Of a DNA stretch of 64,000 nt, positions 16,872-26,422 are shown piece after piece. Every line of letters starts with the position of its first letter. The stretch's first letter is position 1. The position numbers and the translations under genes are program-made. Below the pieces are notes generated by a model, which saw only the letters and a program-made list of their open reading frames with translations, did not search any database and was not told where the DNA came from. Source of the stretch: Prevotella sp. (GTDB lineage: Bacteria > Bacteroidota > Bacteroidia > Bacteroidales > Bacteroidaceae); assembly GCA_022771265.1 (NCBI GenBank), contig JALFCG010000136.1, forward strand, positions 19,147 through 83,146, read 5' to 3'.

Positions 16872-18320
16872 ATGAATAAACGATTGATTTTGTGTGCCGC
16901 TTTGGCTGTCGCATTCACTGGCGGTCAGGCTAAGGTGAGACTGCCGCACTTGGTGAGCGACGGAATGGTTATACAACATAGCAGCAGCGTGCGTTTGTGG
17001 GGGTGGGACAAGCCAGGAAAGAAGGTCACGGTGACCACGTCATGGTCGGCAGACAAAACTGTCGCTACTACTGGCAAGGACGGAAAGTGGCTCGTGAGCG
17101 TGCAGTCGCCCAAAGCGTCGTTCACCCCTCTTGAGATTACTTTCGACGACGGAGAGAAGACTACCGTGAAGAACGTGCTCGCTGGTGAGGTGTGGGTTTG
17201 CGCAGGACAAAGCAACATGGAGATGCCGGTGAAGGGATTCGGACAGTGTCCGGTGGTGGACTATAATAAAGAGGTGCTGGGGGCTGTCGATGGAATAAGG
17301 TCGGCAAAGATTCCAAGCAGGATGAGCACTAAACCGATGGACGACGCGCAGACGGAGTGGCGCGTGAGCAGTACGGCAACGGTCGCAGAGTTCAGCGCAA
17401 CAGGCTATTTCTTCGCCAAGACAGTGCGTCAGGCTCTTGACGTGCCAGTAGGCCTCATAGAGGCTAACAAGGGCGGGTCGAGAGTGGAGAGCTGGATTGA
17501 CGAGGACAACCTGAAGAAATACACCAAGGAAGACCTTGACTCGACAACCATGAAGGACCGCTTCCAGTGGGACTTCCACTATCCGCTCCTTTGGGGCAAC
17601 GCCACCTTCCACCCCATACTGAACTACACTGTCAAGGGCATTCTCTACTATCAGGGCTGCTCCAATGTGGGCGACCCCGCGGGGCAATACACCGAGCGAC
17701 TTAAGCTGCTTGTGGAGCAATGGCGCCGCGACTTCAAGGAAGGCGACATCCCGTTCTATTTCGTGCAAATCGCACCATACGTCTATGGTGACGGCATCGA
17801 AGGAACCTCCGGGGCGAAACTGCGTGAGCAGCAGTTCAACGCAACTAAGGTGATTCCCAACAGCGGAATGGCATGCACCAACGACCTCGTGTTCCCATAC
17901 GAAAAAGGACAGATACATCCTACACAGAAACAACAGGTCGGCGAACGCCTGGCTTACCTCGCACTGAACAAGACTTACGGAATGAAAAGCGTCATCTGCG
18001 AGTCGATGACCTTCAAGGACATGATACTTCAGGACGGAAAGGCATACATCTCGTTTGACAACATGTCAAACGGCTATAACCGTTGGGAGGACATCGAAGG
18101 CTTTGAAATTGCAGGCAAGGACAAGGTGTTTCACAAGGCAACGGCAGTGAAATTCTGGGCTCCAGGCAACGACCCGCGTAATGAGCGTATTGCCGTAAGC
18201 TCGCCCGAAGTGGCAGAGCCGGTAGCAGTGCGCTACTGTTTCAAGAACTTCCAGATAGGCAACTTCGGCAACCAGGGCGGCCTGCCGCTCGTACCGTTCC
18301 GTACCGACAATTGGGATTAA
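16872..18320 (+). CDS. Sialate O-acetylesterase family protein
   Basis: This 482-residue exported esterase belongs to the SGNH-like sialate O-acetylesterase family. It has a signal peptide (LILCAALAVAFTGGQA), an N-terminal beta-sandwich and then the nucleophile motif AGQSNMEMPV. Further conserved blocks are GLIEANKGGSRVESW and YYQGCSNVGD, with a catalytic histidine probably in QIHPTQK. The family removes O-acetyl groups from sialic acids or, in many gut Bacteroidales, from plant glycans such as xylan. No sialidase or xylanase lies in the window, so the target is open. It is divergent from the esterase at 15967-16791. Confidence 0.92.
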   Translation: MNKRLILCAALAVAFTGGQAKVRLPHLVSDGMVIQHSSSVRLWGWDKPGKKVTVTTSWSADKTVATTGKDGKWLVSVQSPKASFTPLEITFDDGEKTTVKNVLAGEVWVCAGQSNMEMPVKGFGQCPVVDYNKEVLGAVDGIRSAKIPSRMSTKPMDDAQTEWRVSSTATVAEFSATGYFFAKTVRQALDVPVGLIEANKGGSRVESWIDEDNLKKYTKEDLDSTTMKDRFQWDFHYPLLWGNATFHPILNYTVKGILYYQGCSNVGDPAGQYTERLKLLVEQWRRDFKEGDIPFYFVQIAPYVYGDGIEGTSGAKLREQQFNATKVIPNSGMACTNDLVFPYEKGQIHPTQKQQVGERLAYLALNKTYGMKSVICESMTFKDMILQDGKAYISFDNMSNGYNRWEDIEGFEIAGKDKVFHKATAVKFWAPGNDPRNERIAVSSPEVAEPVAVRYCFKNFQIGNFGNQGGLPLVPFRTDNWD

Positions 18321-18340
18321 CAACAACAAGACGACAGAAC

Positions 18341-18868
18341 ATGCATCCATTAGAAAAGTTTGCTTACTGCCCGATGTGCGGCAGTAAGCATTTCGTGATA
18401 AACAACGAGAAAAGTCGAAAGTGCGAGAACTGTGGATTCACATATTACGCCAACCCGAGTTCAGCCACTGCGGCATTTATCATCAACGGCAACAACGAAC
18501 TGCTTGTGACAAAGCGCGGCAAGGAGCCGGCAAAAGGCACACTCGACCTTCCGGGAGGTTTCGTCGATATGGACGAAACGGCGGAAGAAGGGATGGCAAG
18601 GGAAATAAAGGAAGAAACAGGCATCGAAGTGAAGGAGTTCACCTACTTGTTCAGCATACCAAATATCTACCGCTACTCGGGCATCGACATCCACACGCTT
18701 GACATGTTCTTCCTTTGTCATGTACCAGCCGGCACAGAAGCCGTGGCAGCCGACGACGCTTCAGAGTGCTTCTGGATGCCTGTTGACGACATTCACACGG
18801 AACAATTCGGCTTGAGGTCAGTTCGACAGGCTCTTTATCAGGCGGAATTCTTAAAAAAGCAAAAATAA
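18341..18868 (+). CDS. NUDIX hydrolase with N-terminal zinc ribbon
   Basis: This 175-residue protein begins with a four-cysteine zinc ribbon (CPMC at about residues 9-12 and CENC at about 28-31). A NUDIX domain follows, with the full box pattern GGFVDMDE ... REIKEETGIE. Zinc-ribbon NUDIX enzymes usually cleave NADH or related dinucleotide pyrophosphates. This one is shorter than NudC, so substrate is uncertain. The ATG at 18341 is used; a TTG at 18311 would overlap the previous stop and add residues unlike the family. It lies 20 bases after the O-acetylesterase gene and may share its transcript. Confidence 0.9.
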   Translation: MHPLEKFAYCPMCGSKHFVINNEKSRKCENCGFTYYANPSSATAAFIINGNNELLVTKRGKEPAKGTLDLPGGFVDMDETAEEGMAREIKEETGIEVKEFTYLFSIPNIYRYSGIDIHTLDMFFLCHVPAGTEAVAADDASECFWMPVDDIHTEQFGLRSVRQALYQAEFLKKQK

Positions 18869-18903
18869 TACAATATATATAAGGTGGAAGAAAACTTTTT
18901 TCT

Positions 18904-18911
18904 TACTTTTG
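18904..18911 (+). promoter_or_regulatory. -7 box for topA operon
   Basis: TACTTTTG followed by CAAG is an exact TAnnTTTG match, 29 bases before the topA start codon. Confidence 0.65.
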
Positions 18912-18940
18912 CAAGCCGAAATAAAAGACAAAAATAGAAT

Positions 18941-21256
18941 ATGCAGAAAAATCTTGTAATTGTTGAGTCTCCCGCCAAGGCAAAGACAATAGAAAAATTC
19001 CTTGGAGAAGACTTCAAGGTGATGTCAAGCTATGGACACATACGCGACTTGAAGAAAAAAGAACTGAGCATTGACATTAACTCCCTCACGCCAGACTACG
19101 AAATACCCGCAGAAAAGGAAAAGGTGGTCAAAGAGTTGAAGCAAAATGCAAAGAGCGCTGAAAAAGTATGGCTCGCTTCCGATGAGGACCGCGAAGGAGA
19201 AGCCATCTCGTGGCACCTTTGTGAAGTGCTCGGACTCGATGAGAAAAAGACTAACAGAATAGTTTTTCACGAAATAACCAAACCCGCAATACTTGAGGCT
19301 ATAGAAAAACCAAGGCACATCGACATGAACCTCGTCAACGCTCAGCAGGCACGAAGGGTGCTCGACAGGCTCGTGGGATTCAAACTTTCACCCGTGCTGT
19401 GGAGAAAGGTTAAACCGTCGCTCTCAGCAGGACGTGTGCAGAGCGTCGCGGTAAGGCTCATCGTGGAAAGGGAGAAAGAGATAAAGAACTTCAAAAGCGA
19501 GACCTTCTACAGAGTCTATGGGACATTCGCCATCACAAACGACGACGGTTCGCAGTCGGAAGTGAAAGCGGAAGTGCCAACACGATTCAAAACACACGAC
19601 GAGGTCATCAGCTTCCTCGACAAGTGCGAGAAGGCAGAATTTACCATCGAGTCAATAAGCAAGAAACCGCTCCACCGCTCGCCGGCACCGCCATTCACAA
19701 CATCAACACTCCAGCAGGAAGCCGCAAGAAAACTTGGCTTTACCGTGTCGCAGACAATGATGGTGGCACAGCACCTTTATGAAAACGGACGCATCACCTA
19801 CATGCGTACAGACTCCGTGAACCTCTCCACGCTATGTATCAAGGCAAGCAAAGAGGAAATTGTCAGGAACTGGGGCGAACAGTACAGCAAGACAAGACAG
19901 TTCCACACACAGGCGAAAGGCGCGCAGGAAGCCCACGAGGCAATACGTCCTACTGACATGTCAAAACCTGCCATAGAAGGCAGCGTACAGGAAAAAAGGC
20001 TCTACGAACTCATATGGAAGCGCACGGCAGCATGCCAGATGGCGGATGCCGAAATAGAGAAAACAACAGTCAACATAAGCGTCAGCGATTCAGAAGAACA
20101 GTTCGTGGCAAGCGGGGAAGTAGTGAAATTCGACGGATTCATGAAGGTCTATCACGAGTCAACCGACGACGACGAGCAGCATGAGGAGGACGGCATGAGA
20201 CTGCTGCCACCGATGACAGAAGGAGAAAAACTGGCACGACGAGAAATAGCTGCCATCCAACGCTTCACACAGTGCCCGATGAGATACAACGAGGCAAGCC
20301 TCGTACACAAACTCGAGGAACTCGGTATAGGACGCCCTTCCACTTATGCGCCGACCATCAGTACAATACAACAGAGAGAGTATGTACACAAAGGCGACAA
20401 GAAAGGTGAAGAGAGAAGCTACACCATCGACACGCTAAGAGGAAAGCAGATAGTACAAACAACACGCACGGAGATGGCGGGAAGCGACAAGGGGAAACTG
20501 CTGCCTACGGACATAGGTATCGTGGTCAACGAGTTCCTCATGCAATACTTCCCCGGAATCATGGACTATAACTTCACTGCCAAGGTGGAGCAAAAATTCG
20601 ACGAAATTGCCGAAGGTTCGGAAAAGTGGACCGACATGATGAAGGATTTCTACAACGACTTTGAGCCTGAAGTGGAGAAGACAATGAACATCAGGGCTGA
20701 ACACAAAGCCGGAGAACGGGAACTCGGCAAAGACCCGAAAACCGGGAAACCGGTGTTTGTCAAGATTGGACGCTTTGGGCCTATCATACAAATCGGCACC
20801 GCCGACGACGTGGAAAAACCGCAGTTCGCCCAACTGCCCTCATCGCTGAGCATGGAAACTGTCACAATGGAAGAGGCAATGGAACTGTTCAAGCTGCCAA
20901 GGACCGTGGGAGAGTTTGAGGGACAGACAGTGACCATTGGGGCAGGACGTTTCGGACCGTATGTCCTTCACAAGAAAAAGTACGTGTCGCTGCCAAAGGG
21001 AGCCGACCCTATGACCTTTACATTGCAGGAAGCCATAAAGCTAATCGAAGGAAAGAGAACAGAAGAGGTGCAGCGACACCTGAAGAAGTTTGACGAAGAC
21101 CCCAAACTCGAAGTCCTCAACGGCCGCTATGGGCCATACATCGCTTACGACGGCAAAAACTATCGCCTGGCAAAGAACTTGCACGAGAGGGCTGCAGACC
21201 TTTCCTACGAGGAATGTATGGACATCGTGAACAATACCCCGGGGAAAAAGAAATAA
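18941..21256 (+). CDS. topA: DNA topoisomerase I
   Basis: This 771-residue type IA topoisomerase relaxes negative supercoils. The N-terminal Toprim domain has VIVESPAKAKTIEKFLG and the acidic SDEDREGE. The catalytic tyrosine is Y287 in ITYMRTDSVNLS. Instead of the zinc fingers seen in E. coli, the C-terminus carries three short repeats marked by GRFGPIIQIG, GRFGPYVLHK and GRYGPYIAYD, a common form outside Proteobacteria. It appears complete. The stop lies 2 bases before aroK, and the gene leads a tight topA-aroK-speA-argB operon from the promoter at 18904-18911. Confidence 0.97.
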   Translation: MQKNLVIVESPAKAKTIEKFLGEDFKVMSSYGHIRDLKKKELSIDINSLTPDYEIPAEKEKVVKELKQNAKSAEKVWLASDEDREGEAISWHLCEVLGLDEKKTNRIVFHEITKPAILEAIEKPRHIDMNLVNAQQARRVLDRLVGFKLSPVLWRKVKPSLSAGRVQSVAVRLIVEREKEIKNFKSETFYRVYGTFAITNDDGSQSEVKAEVPTRFKTHDEVISFLDKCEKAEFTIESISKKPLHRSPAPPFTTSTLQQEAARKLGFTVSQTMMVAQHLYENGRITYMRTDSVNLSTLCIKASKEEIVRNWGEQYSKTRQFHTQAKGAQEAHEAIRPTDMSKPAIEGSVQEKRLYELIWKRTAACQMADAEIEKTTVNISVSDSEEQFVASGEVVKFDGFMKVYHESTDDDEQHEEDGMRLLPPMTEGEKLARREIAAIQRFTQCPMRYNEASLVHKLEELGIGRPSTYAPTISTIQQREYVHKGDKKGEERSYTIDTLRGKQIVQTTRTEMAGSDKGKLLPTDIGIVVNEFLMQYFPGIMDYNFTAKVEQKFDEIAEGSEKWTDMMKDFYNDFEPEVEKTMNIRAEHKAGERELGKDPKTGKPVFVKIGRFGPIIQIGTADDVEKPQFAQLPSSLSMETVTMEEAMELFKLPRTVGEFEGQTVTIGAGRFGPYVLHKKKYVSLPKGADPMTFTLQEAIKLIEGKRTEEVQRHLKKFDEDPKLEVLNGRYGPYIAYDGKNYRLAKNLHERAADLSYEECMDIVNNTPGKKK

Positions 21257-21258
21257 GA

Positions 21259-21789
21259 ATGAAAAGAATAATCCTCATCGGATACATGGGCGCCGGCAAG
21301 ACAACTGTCGGCAAGAAGCTGGCACAGGCCCTCAACCTGAAGTTCTATGACCTCGACTGGTACATAGAAACACGAATGCACAAAAAAGTGTCGCAGATCT
21401 TCGCCGAAAAAGGCGAAGAGGGATTCCGCGTCATTGAGCGAAACATGCTGCACGAAGTGGCGGAATTTGAAGACGTGCTCATCAGCTGCGGAGGAGGAAC
21501 CCCATGCTTCTTCGACAATATGGAATACATGAACAGTCAGGCTGAAGTCATCTACCTTAAGGCAAAGCCCGAAGTGCTCTACAAACACTTGATGATGGGC
21601 AAAACCGAACGGCCGCTGATAAAAGGGAAAAACCATGACGAACTGCTGGCTTTCATACATGAACAACTGCAAAAAAGGGAACCGTTTTACACAAAGGCAA
21701 AATACACTCTCGACGTGAGCCTTATGGACAATTATGAGAAAATTAAAATATCAGTAATAAAAGCTAAAGAACTATTGGGAATAGAATGA
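21259..21789 (+). CDS. aroK: Shikimate kinase
   Basis: This 176-residue kinase phosphorylates shikimate to shikimate 3-phosphate in aromatic amino acid synthesis. It has the P-loop GYMGAGKTTVGKKLA at residues 7-21, the shikimate-binding DLDWYIE and the SCGGGTPCF segment, and the lid region KTERPLI. The ATG at 21259 is preferred, since an upstream in-frame start would lie inside topA. The gene follows topA by 2 bases and overlaps speA by 4 bases (ATGA), so translational coupling is likely. Confidence 0.95.
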   Translation: MKRIILIGYMGAGKTTVGKKLAQALNLKFYDLDWYIETRMHKKVSQIFAEKGEEGFRVIERNMLHEVAEFEDVLISCGGGTPCFFDNMEYMNSQAEVIYLKAKPEVLYKHLMMGKTERPLIKGKNHDELLAFIHEQLQKREPFYTKAKYTLDVSLMDNYEKIKISVIKAKELLGIE

Positions 21790-23678
21790 AAAAATGGACT
21801 ATTGAAGACTCAAGGGAGCTATACAACATTAACGGTTGGGGTACTTCCTACTTTGGCATCAACGACAACGGCGATGTCTTCGTCACACCATGTAAGAACG
21901 ACACGCAAATAGACTTGCGCGAAGTGATGGACGAACTGGCGCTGAGAGATGTCACGCCTCCTGTCCTGCTGAGGTTTCCTGACATACTCGACAACCGTAT
22001 CGAGAAAACCAGTAGCTGCTTCAGGAAAGCTGCGGCTGAGTATAACTTCAAAGGTGAAAATTTTATCATCTATCCTATAAAGACCAACCAGATGCAGCCC
22101 GTCGTCGAGGAAATAATAAGCCACGGAAGAAAATTCAACCTCGGACTCGAAGCCGGTTCAAAACCCGAGCTGCACGCAGTGATCGCGGTACAATGCCAAA
22201 GCGACTCACTCATCATCTGTAACGGATATAAGGACCAAAGCTACATCGAACTTGCACTGCTCGCCCAAAAAATGGGGAAAAGGGTGTTCATCGTCGTAGA
22301 GAAACCAAACGAACTTGAACTCATTGCAAGAGAGGCAAAGAAACTCAACGTGAAGCCAAACCTCGGCATAAGAATAAAACTGGCATCATCAGGAAGCGGA
22401 AAATGGGAAGAGAGCGGAGGTGACGCAAGCAAGTTCGGACTTACAAGTAGCGAACTGCTCGAAGCCCTTGACATGCTCGACAAAAAAGGAATGCGGGACT
22501 GCCTGAGGCTTATACACTTCCATATAGGAAGCCAGATAACAAAAATCAGACGCATACAAGCTGCTCTGAGAGAAGCCTCGATGTTCTACATCCAACTGCA
22601 CAAAATGGGATACAATGTCGATTTCGTCGATTGCGGAGGAGGACTGGGAGTTGACTACGACGGAACAAGGTCGCCAAGTAGCGAAAGCTCTGTCAACTAC
22701 TCAATACAGGAGTATGTCAACGACTGTATCTACACATTCGTCGATGCAGCCGACAAAAACGGCTTCCCGCATCCTAACATCATAACGGAAAGCGGAAGGT
22801 CGCTGACGGCACACCACTCTGTGCTCGTCATCGATGTGCTTGAGACAGCGTCACTGCCGGAAATGCCTGAAGAATATGAGCCTGACACGGAAAGCCACCA
22901 GCTTGTCAAAGACCTATACGACATCTGGGACAACCTCAATCCAAGGTCAATGCTCGAGGACTGGCATGACGCGGAACAGATAAGGGAAGAGTGTCTCGAC
23001 CTTTTCACACACGGACTTGTTGACCTCAAGACACGCGCGGAAATCGAAAGCATGTACTGGAGCGTGTGCCACGAAATAAACATCCTTGCAAAGCACCTCA
23101 AACATACACCGGAGGAACTCATGAACCTCGACAAACTGCTTGCCGACAAGTATTTCTGCAACTTCTCGCTCTTCCAGTCACTACCTGACTCGTGGGCTAT
23201 CGACCAGCTGTTCCCCATCGTGCCAATACAGCGTCTCAACGAACGGCCGACACGAAGTGCAACCCTTCAGGACATCACTTGTGACAGTGACGGAAAAATT
23301 GCAAACTTCGTCACTAACCGCAACAACTCTCACATCCTTCCTGTACACTCGATAAAGAAAAACGAGACGTACTATCTCGGCGTGTTCCTCGTCGGAGCTT
23401 ATCAGGAAATACTCGGTGATATGCACAACCTCTTTGGAGACACCACCGCCGTGCACATCAGCGTCAAGGACGGTTCATATCACATCGACCAGATTATCGA
23501 CGGAGAAACAGTGGCTGAGGTACTTGACTATGTACAGTACAATCCGCGCAAACTTGTAAGACAACTCGAAGTGTGGGTGACAAAAAGCGTCAAGGAGGGA
23601 AAGATTACACTTGAGGAAGGAAAGGAATTCCTGTCTAACTACCGCTCGGGACTTTACGGATACACATATTTGGAATAA
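21786..23678 (+). CDS. speA: Biosynthetic arginine decarboxylase
   Basis: This is a 630-residue PLP-dependent (fold III) arginine decarboxylase that makes agmatine, the first step of polyamine synthesis. The PLP lysine is in IYPIKTNQMQP. The barrel contains LRLIHFHIGSQ and DCGGGLGVDY, and the active-site region of the C-terminal sheet domain is YLGVFLVGAYQE. Length and order match the long biosynthetic SpeA form. It overlaps aroK by 4 bases and argB by one base (TAATG). Pairing with argB puts arginine synthesis and its diversion to polyamines in one operon. Confidence 0.95.
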   Translation: MKKWTIEDSRELYNINGWGTSYFGINDNGDVFVTPCKNDTQIDLREVMDELALRDVTPPVLLRFPDILDNRIEKTSSCFRKAAAEYNFKGENFIIYPIKTNQMQPVVEEIISHGRKFNLGLEAGSKPELHAVIAVQCQSDSLIICNGYKDQSYIELALLAQKMGKRVFIVVEKPNELELIAREAKKLNVKPNLGIRIKLASSGSGKWEESGGDASKFGLTSSELLEALDMLDKKGMRDCLRLIHFHIGSQITKIRRIQAALREASMFYIQLHKMGYNVDFVDCGGGLGVDYDGTRSPSSESSVNYSIQEYVNDCIYTFVDAADKNGFPHPNIITESGRSLTAHHSVLVIDVLETASLPEMPEEYEPDTESHQLVKDLYDIWDNLNPRSMLEDWHDAEQIREECLDLFTHGLVDLKTRAEIESMYWSVCHEINILAKHLKHTPEELMNLDKLLADKYFCNFSLFQSLPDSWAIDQLFPIVPIQRLNERPTRSATLQDITCDSDGKIANFVTNRNNSHILPVHSIKKNETYYLGVFLVGAYQEILGDMHNLFGDTTAVHISVKDGSYHIDQIIDGETVAEVLDYVQYNPRKLVRQLEVWVTKSVKEGKITLEEGKEFLSNYRSGLYGYTYLE

Positions 23679-24451
23679 TGGAAAAAATTAACGTGATAAA
23701 GGTCGGGGGCGCTGTCGTGGAGGACGAACATCAGCTCGACAGGCTGCTCAAAGACTTCTCGGCCATCGAGGGGAGAAAAGTACTGGTCCATGGAGGAGGA
23801 CGTCGCGCAACAAAGGTGGCGGCACAACTCGGCATTGAGACACAAATGGTCAACGGGCGACGTGTCACCGACAAGGAAATGCTCGAAGTGGTGACCATGG
23901 TATATGGAGGACTCGTCAACAAGAACGTCGTGGCTCGGCTACAGGCCGAGGGAGTCAACGCACTGGGACTGACTGGAGCTGACATGGATGTCATACACTC
24001 ACACAAGCGACCGGTAAAGGATGGCATCGACTACGGCTTCGTAGGCGACGTGGACAAAGCCGACGGTGACATGCTGCACACACTTATTGAAGCTGGCGTG
24101 GTGCCGGTGATGGCTCCACTGACGCATGACGGACATGGCGACATTCTTAACACCAACGCCGACACCATCGCTTCGGAAACCGCCAAGGCGCTTGCAAAGC
24201 ACTACGACGTGACACTCACCTTCTGCTTTGAGAAGAAAGGTGTGCTGGCAAATCCAGACGACGACGAAAGCGTGATTCCCGTAATCAACAACGAACTCTT
24301 CCATACTTACGTCGCTGACGGAACTATCAGTGGTGGCATGTTGCCAAAAATTGAAAACTCACTCGACGCTATCAAGGCCGGAGTCGAGAAGGTCGTCATT
24401 ACAAAGGCTGACGCACTTGGCACGGAGTCAGGAACCGTTATAGTCAACTAA
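23678..24451 (+). CDS. argB: Acetylglutamate kinase
   Basis: This 257-residue amino-acid kinase phosphorylates N-acetylglutamate (or N-succinylglutamate in some Bacteroidota) in arginine synthesis. Motifs are IKVGGAVV at the N-terminus, VLVHGGGRRAT for the phosphate site, VNGRRVTD for substrate, and ISGGMLPKIE near the C-terminus. It lacks the N-terminal helix of arginine-inhibited hexameric kinases, so it is probably the uninhibited dimeric type. It is the last gene of the topA operon and is followed by the terminator at 24500-24543. Confidence 0.94.
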   Translation: MEKINVIKVGGAVVEDEHQLDRLLKDFSAIEGRKVLVHGGGRRATKVAAQLGIETQMVNGRRVTDKEMLEVVTMVYGGLVNKNVVARLQAEGVNALGLTGADMDVIHSHKRPVKDGIDYGFVGDVDKADGDMLHTLIEAGVVPVMAPLTHDGHGDILNTNADTIASETAKALAKHYDVTLTFCFEKKGVLANPDDDESVIPVINNELFHTYVADGTISGGMLPKIENSLDAIKAGVEKVVITKADALGTESGTVIVN

Positions 24452-24499
24452 ATCACTACGGCACTTTTCCAACAAGAAAAATGCTGAACATACATAACA

Positions 24500-24543
24500 G
24501 TTAATGTGCTTGCGACTCTTGCCGCAGGCACTTAACGTTTTTT
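24500..24543 (+). terminator. Intrinsic terminator after argB
   Basis: GTTAA and TTAAC flank a GTGCTTGCG / CGCAGGCAC stem (one G-U pair) with an 8-base loop, followed by a run of six T. Confidence 0.75.
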
Positions 24544-24597
24544 AACCTCACACCCTGTAACATTTCCCCAACACTACTCGTCATCAAGTTAGAGAGT

Positions 24598-25116
24598 ATG
24601 AAAAAAATCACTTTCCAAGACGACATCCTGCCGCTGAAGAACCAGCTTTACCGGCTAGCCCTACGCATTACTCTCAATAACGCGGAGGCTGAGGATGTCG
24701 TGCAGGAAACGATGATAAAGGTGTGGAACCGAAGGGAACACTGGGAAGAGATAGACTCTATGGAGGCATTCTGCCTTACCGTCTGCCGAAATCTCGCCCT
24801 TGACAAAAACAAGAGCAACGCCCACCGCAGAGAAGGTCATGGCGACGGCACTCCGGACACCCCAGACCTGTCGTACAACTCAAACCCCGAAGAACGTGTC
24901 ATGGCTCACGACCATGTCAACGTGGTTAGACGGCTTATTGAACAGTTACCTGAGAAACAACGCACGGTAATATGTTTGCGCGACATTGAAGGAAAAAGCT
25001 ACAAGGAAATAGCCAACGTCATGCAAGTGAGCGAAGAACAAGTGAAAGTCAATCTCTTCAGGGCAAGACAAACAATAAAGAAAAAATTCTCAGAAACAGA
25101 TAGTTATGGACTATAA
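24598..25116 (+). CDS. ECF RNA polymerase sigma factor
   Basis: This 172-residue ECF sigma factor shows region 2 (LPLKNQLYRLALRIT, AEDVVQETMIKVWNRRE) and region 4 (LPEKQRTVICLRDIEGKSYKE, VSEEQVKVNLFRARQ). It overlaps the next gene by 11 bases, and that gene encodes a single-pass membrane protein placed like an anti-sigma factor. Target genes are not evident; the most likely are the operon's own genes, ending in the DUF4252-like protein. No TAnnTTTG box precedes it, which fits control by an alternative sigma factor, possibly itself. Confidence 0.92.
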   Translation: MKKITFQDDILPLKNQLYRLALRITLNNAEAEDVVQETMIKVWNRREHWEEIDSMEAFCLTVCRNLALDKNKSNAHRREGHGDGTPDTPDLSYNSNPEERVMAHDHVNVVRRLIEQLPEKQRTVICLRDIEGKSYKEIANVMQVSEEQVKVNLFRARQTIKKKFSETDSYGL

Positions 25117-25633
25117 ATATATAGAACAATTGCTTGAGCGATACTGGGAGTGCAACACCTCCCAAGAGGAGGAAAACATCCTCAAGGCATTCTTCCAACA
25201 GAAGGATGTGCCCGAAGGACTGCTCAAATACAAAGGACTGTTTGACTTCCAGATGGAAGCAAAAAATAACGAATGTCTCAGTGTGGACTTCGACAAAAGA
25301 ATAATGTCAATTATCGACAATGACAAGAAAACACACGTAAAGGCTGTCAGATTGACTCTCCGGCGAAAGATGATGCCACTGTTCAAGGCAGCGGCAGTAG
25401 TGGCCATAATAGTGTCGCTCGGAGGTGCCGCACAGTTCCAGTTCGGCAAGCAAGCTGAGGGCGACGACATTAACTACGCGAACTATAAAGACACGTTCAG
25501 CGACCCGTCCATGGCATACGACAAGGTAGAGGATGCACTTGAGATGGTGTCAGAAGGATTTAGTCTAGCCCAGAATGACGACTCACTTGCAAATGTCACC
25601 AAAATTGACACTAACGTAAAGAGTGCAGAATGA
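25106..25633 (+). CDS. Single-pass membrane protein, putative anti-sigma factor
   Basis: This 175-residue protein has a soluble acidic N-terminal part (1-90), one membrane helix (about 91-109, FKAAAVVAIIVSLGGAA) and a short periplasmic tail. The first 50 residues (YIEQLLERYWECNTSQEEE) resemble the sigma-binding helices seen in FecR-type proteins, but there is no FecR or zinc-finger domain. Its overlap with the sigma gene and its topology make an anti-sigma role likely. It overlaps the following DUF4252-like gene by 4 bases. I cannot assign it to a named family with certainty. Confidence 0.7.
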   Translation: MDYKYIEQLLERYWECNTSQEEENILKAFFQQKDVPEGLLKYKGLFDFQMEAKNNECLSVDFDKRIMSIIDNDKKTHVKAVRLTLRRKMMPLFKAAAVVAIIVSLGGAAQFQFGKQAEGDDINYANYKDTFSDPSMAYDKVEDALEMVSEGFSLAQNDDSLANVTKIDTNVKSAE

Positions 25634-26130
25634 AAAGAATAGTTCTTCTTATCACTCTTCTCGTTACCGCAACGGTCGTTACGGCACAGCAAATAGCCGA
25701 CTTCGCGTCGAAATATATGGATGCATGCAAGGGCGATAGTGCTGTCAAATGCGTCACTATCGGGCCAAAGATGATGGAGCAACTTACACGACATCACGAC
25801 CAAAAACGCAACGAATGGGTCGCACAGGCAATACAAAAGCTGAAGACCGCCCGCATCATCATGTCGTCAACCACTGCTGACGAACATTACGAAAAGGCCG
25901 AACAACTGCTGAGGAAATACCCAAAGCGGTTCTGCCATGACAAGGACTACAGAAACGACCATTCGCACGGCACGTTCTATACCAGAAAACTGAAGGACGG
26001 CAAAACCGTTGAGCTCATAATGCTCCATGCCGACACGGTCAAGAACCTTCTTGTCATCGTAAACCTCACGGGAGACATCGATGAGGAATTCACAGAACTT
26101 CTCTCGAAGAACCTCTCGGCAAAAAAGTAG
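25630..26130 (+). CDS. Secreted DUF4252-like protein
   Basis: This 166-residue protein has a clear signal peptide (IVLLITLLVTATVVTAQ) and a small alpha/beta domain with the pattern expected for DUF4252: an opening helix region, ARIIMSSTTAD, and a C-terminal LLVIVNLTGDID. The function of this Bacteroidota family is unknown. It lacks a lipobox, so it should be periplasmic or secreted. It is the third gene of a sigma, membrane protein, secreted protein unit with overlapping ends, so it is a likely regulated output or sensor. A strong terminator follows at 26228-26263. Confidence 0.75.
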   Translation: MKRIVLLITLLVTATVVTAQQIADFASKYMDACKGDSAVKCVTIGPKMMEQLTRHHDQKRNEWVAQAIQKLKTARIIMSSTTADEHYEKAEQLLRKYPKRFCHDKDYRNDHSHGTFYTRKLKDGKTVELIMLHADTVKNLLVIVNLTGDIDEEFTELLSKNLSAKK

Positions 26131-26227
26131 AAATTTCTATGCTTTCTCTATAATAAAAATCATGTTTAGTAAAACACTGAAACTGTGAAGTTTCGATTCT
26201 CTCAAATTTTTCATAACATACTATCGC

Positions 26228-26263
26228 AAAAGGGGCAACGTCAATTTCTGATGTGCCCCTTTT
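26228..26263 (+). terminator. Intrinsic terminator before pnp
   Basis: AAAAGGGGCA pairs with TGCCCCTTTT, and the stem extends inward through ACGTCA against TGATGT, giving a stem of about 16 bp. The A and T runs make it usable in either direction. Confidence 0.8.
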
Positions 26264-26369
26264 CTGTAGGTGTCAACCAAAAGGACATGGAAATAATGAC
26301 TATTTCATAAAAAAACACAAAAAGTAGAAGAAATGACAAAAAAGATTGGGCTGTTACACATATTATTTG

Positions 26370-26377
26370 TACTTTTG
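26370..26377 (+). promoter_or_regulatory. -7 box for pnp
   Basis: TACTTTTG is an exact TAnnTTTG. A TTG at 26346-26348, about 21 bases upstream, suits the -33 element. It lies 45 bases before the pnp start. Confidence 0.65.
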
Positions 26378-26422
26378 TACGATTTTTGATGTATCAAAAC
26401 ATTTAGTTATATATTTTTTTAG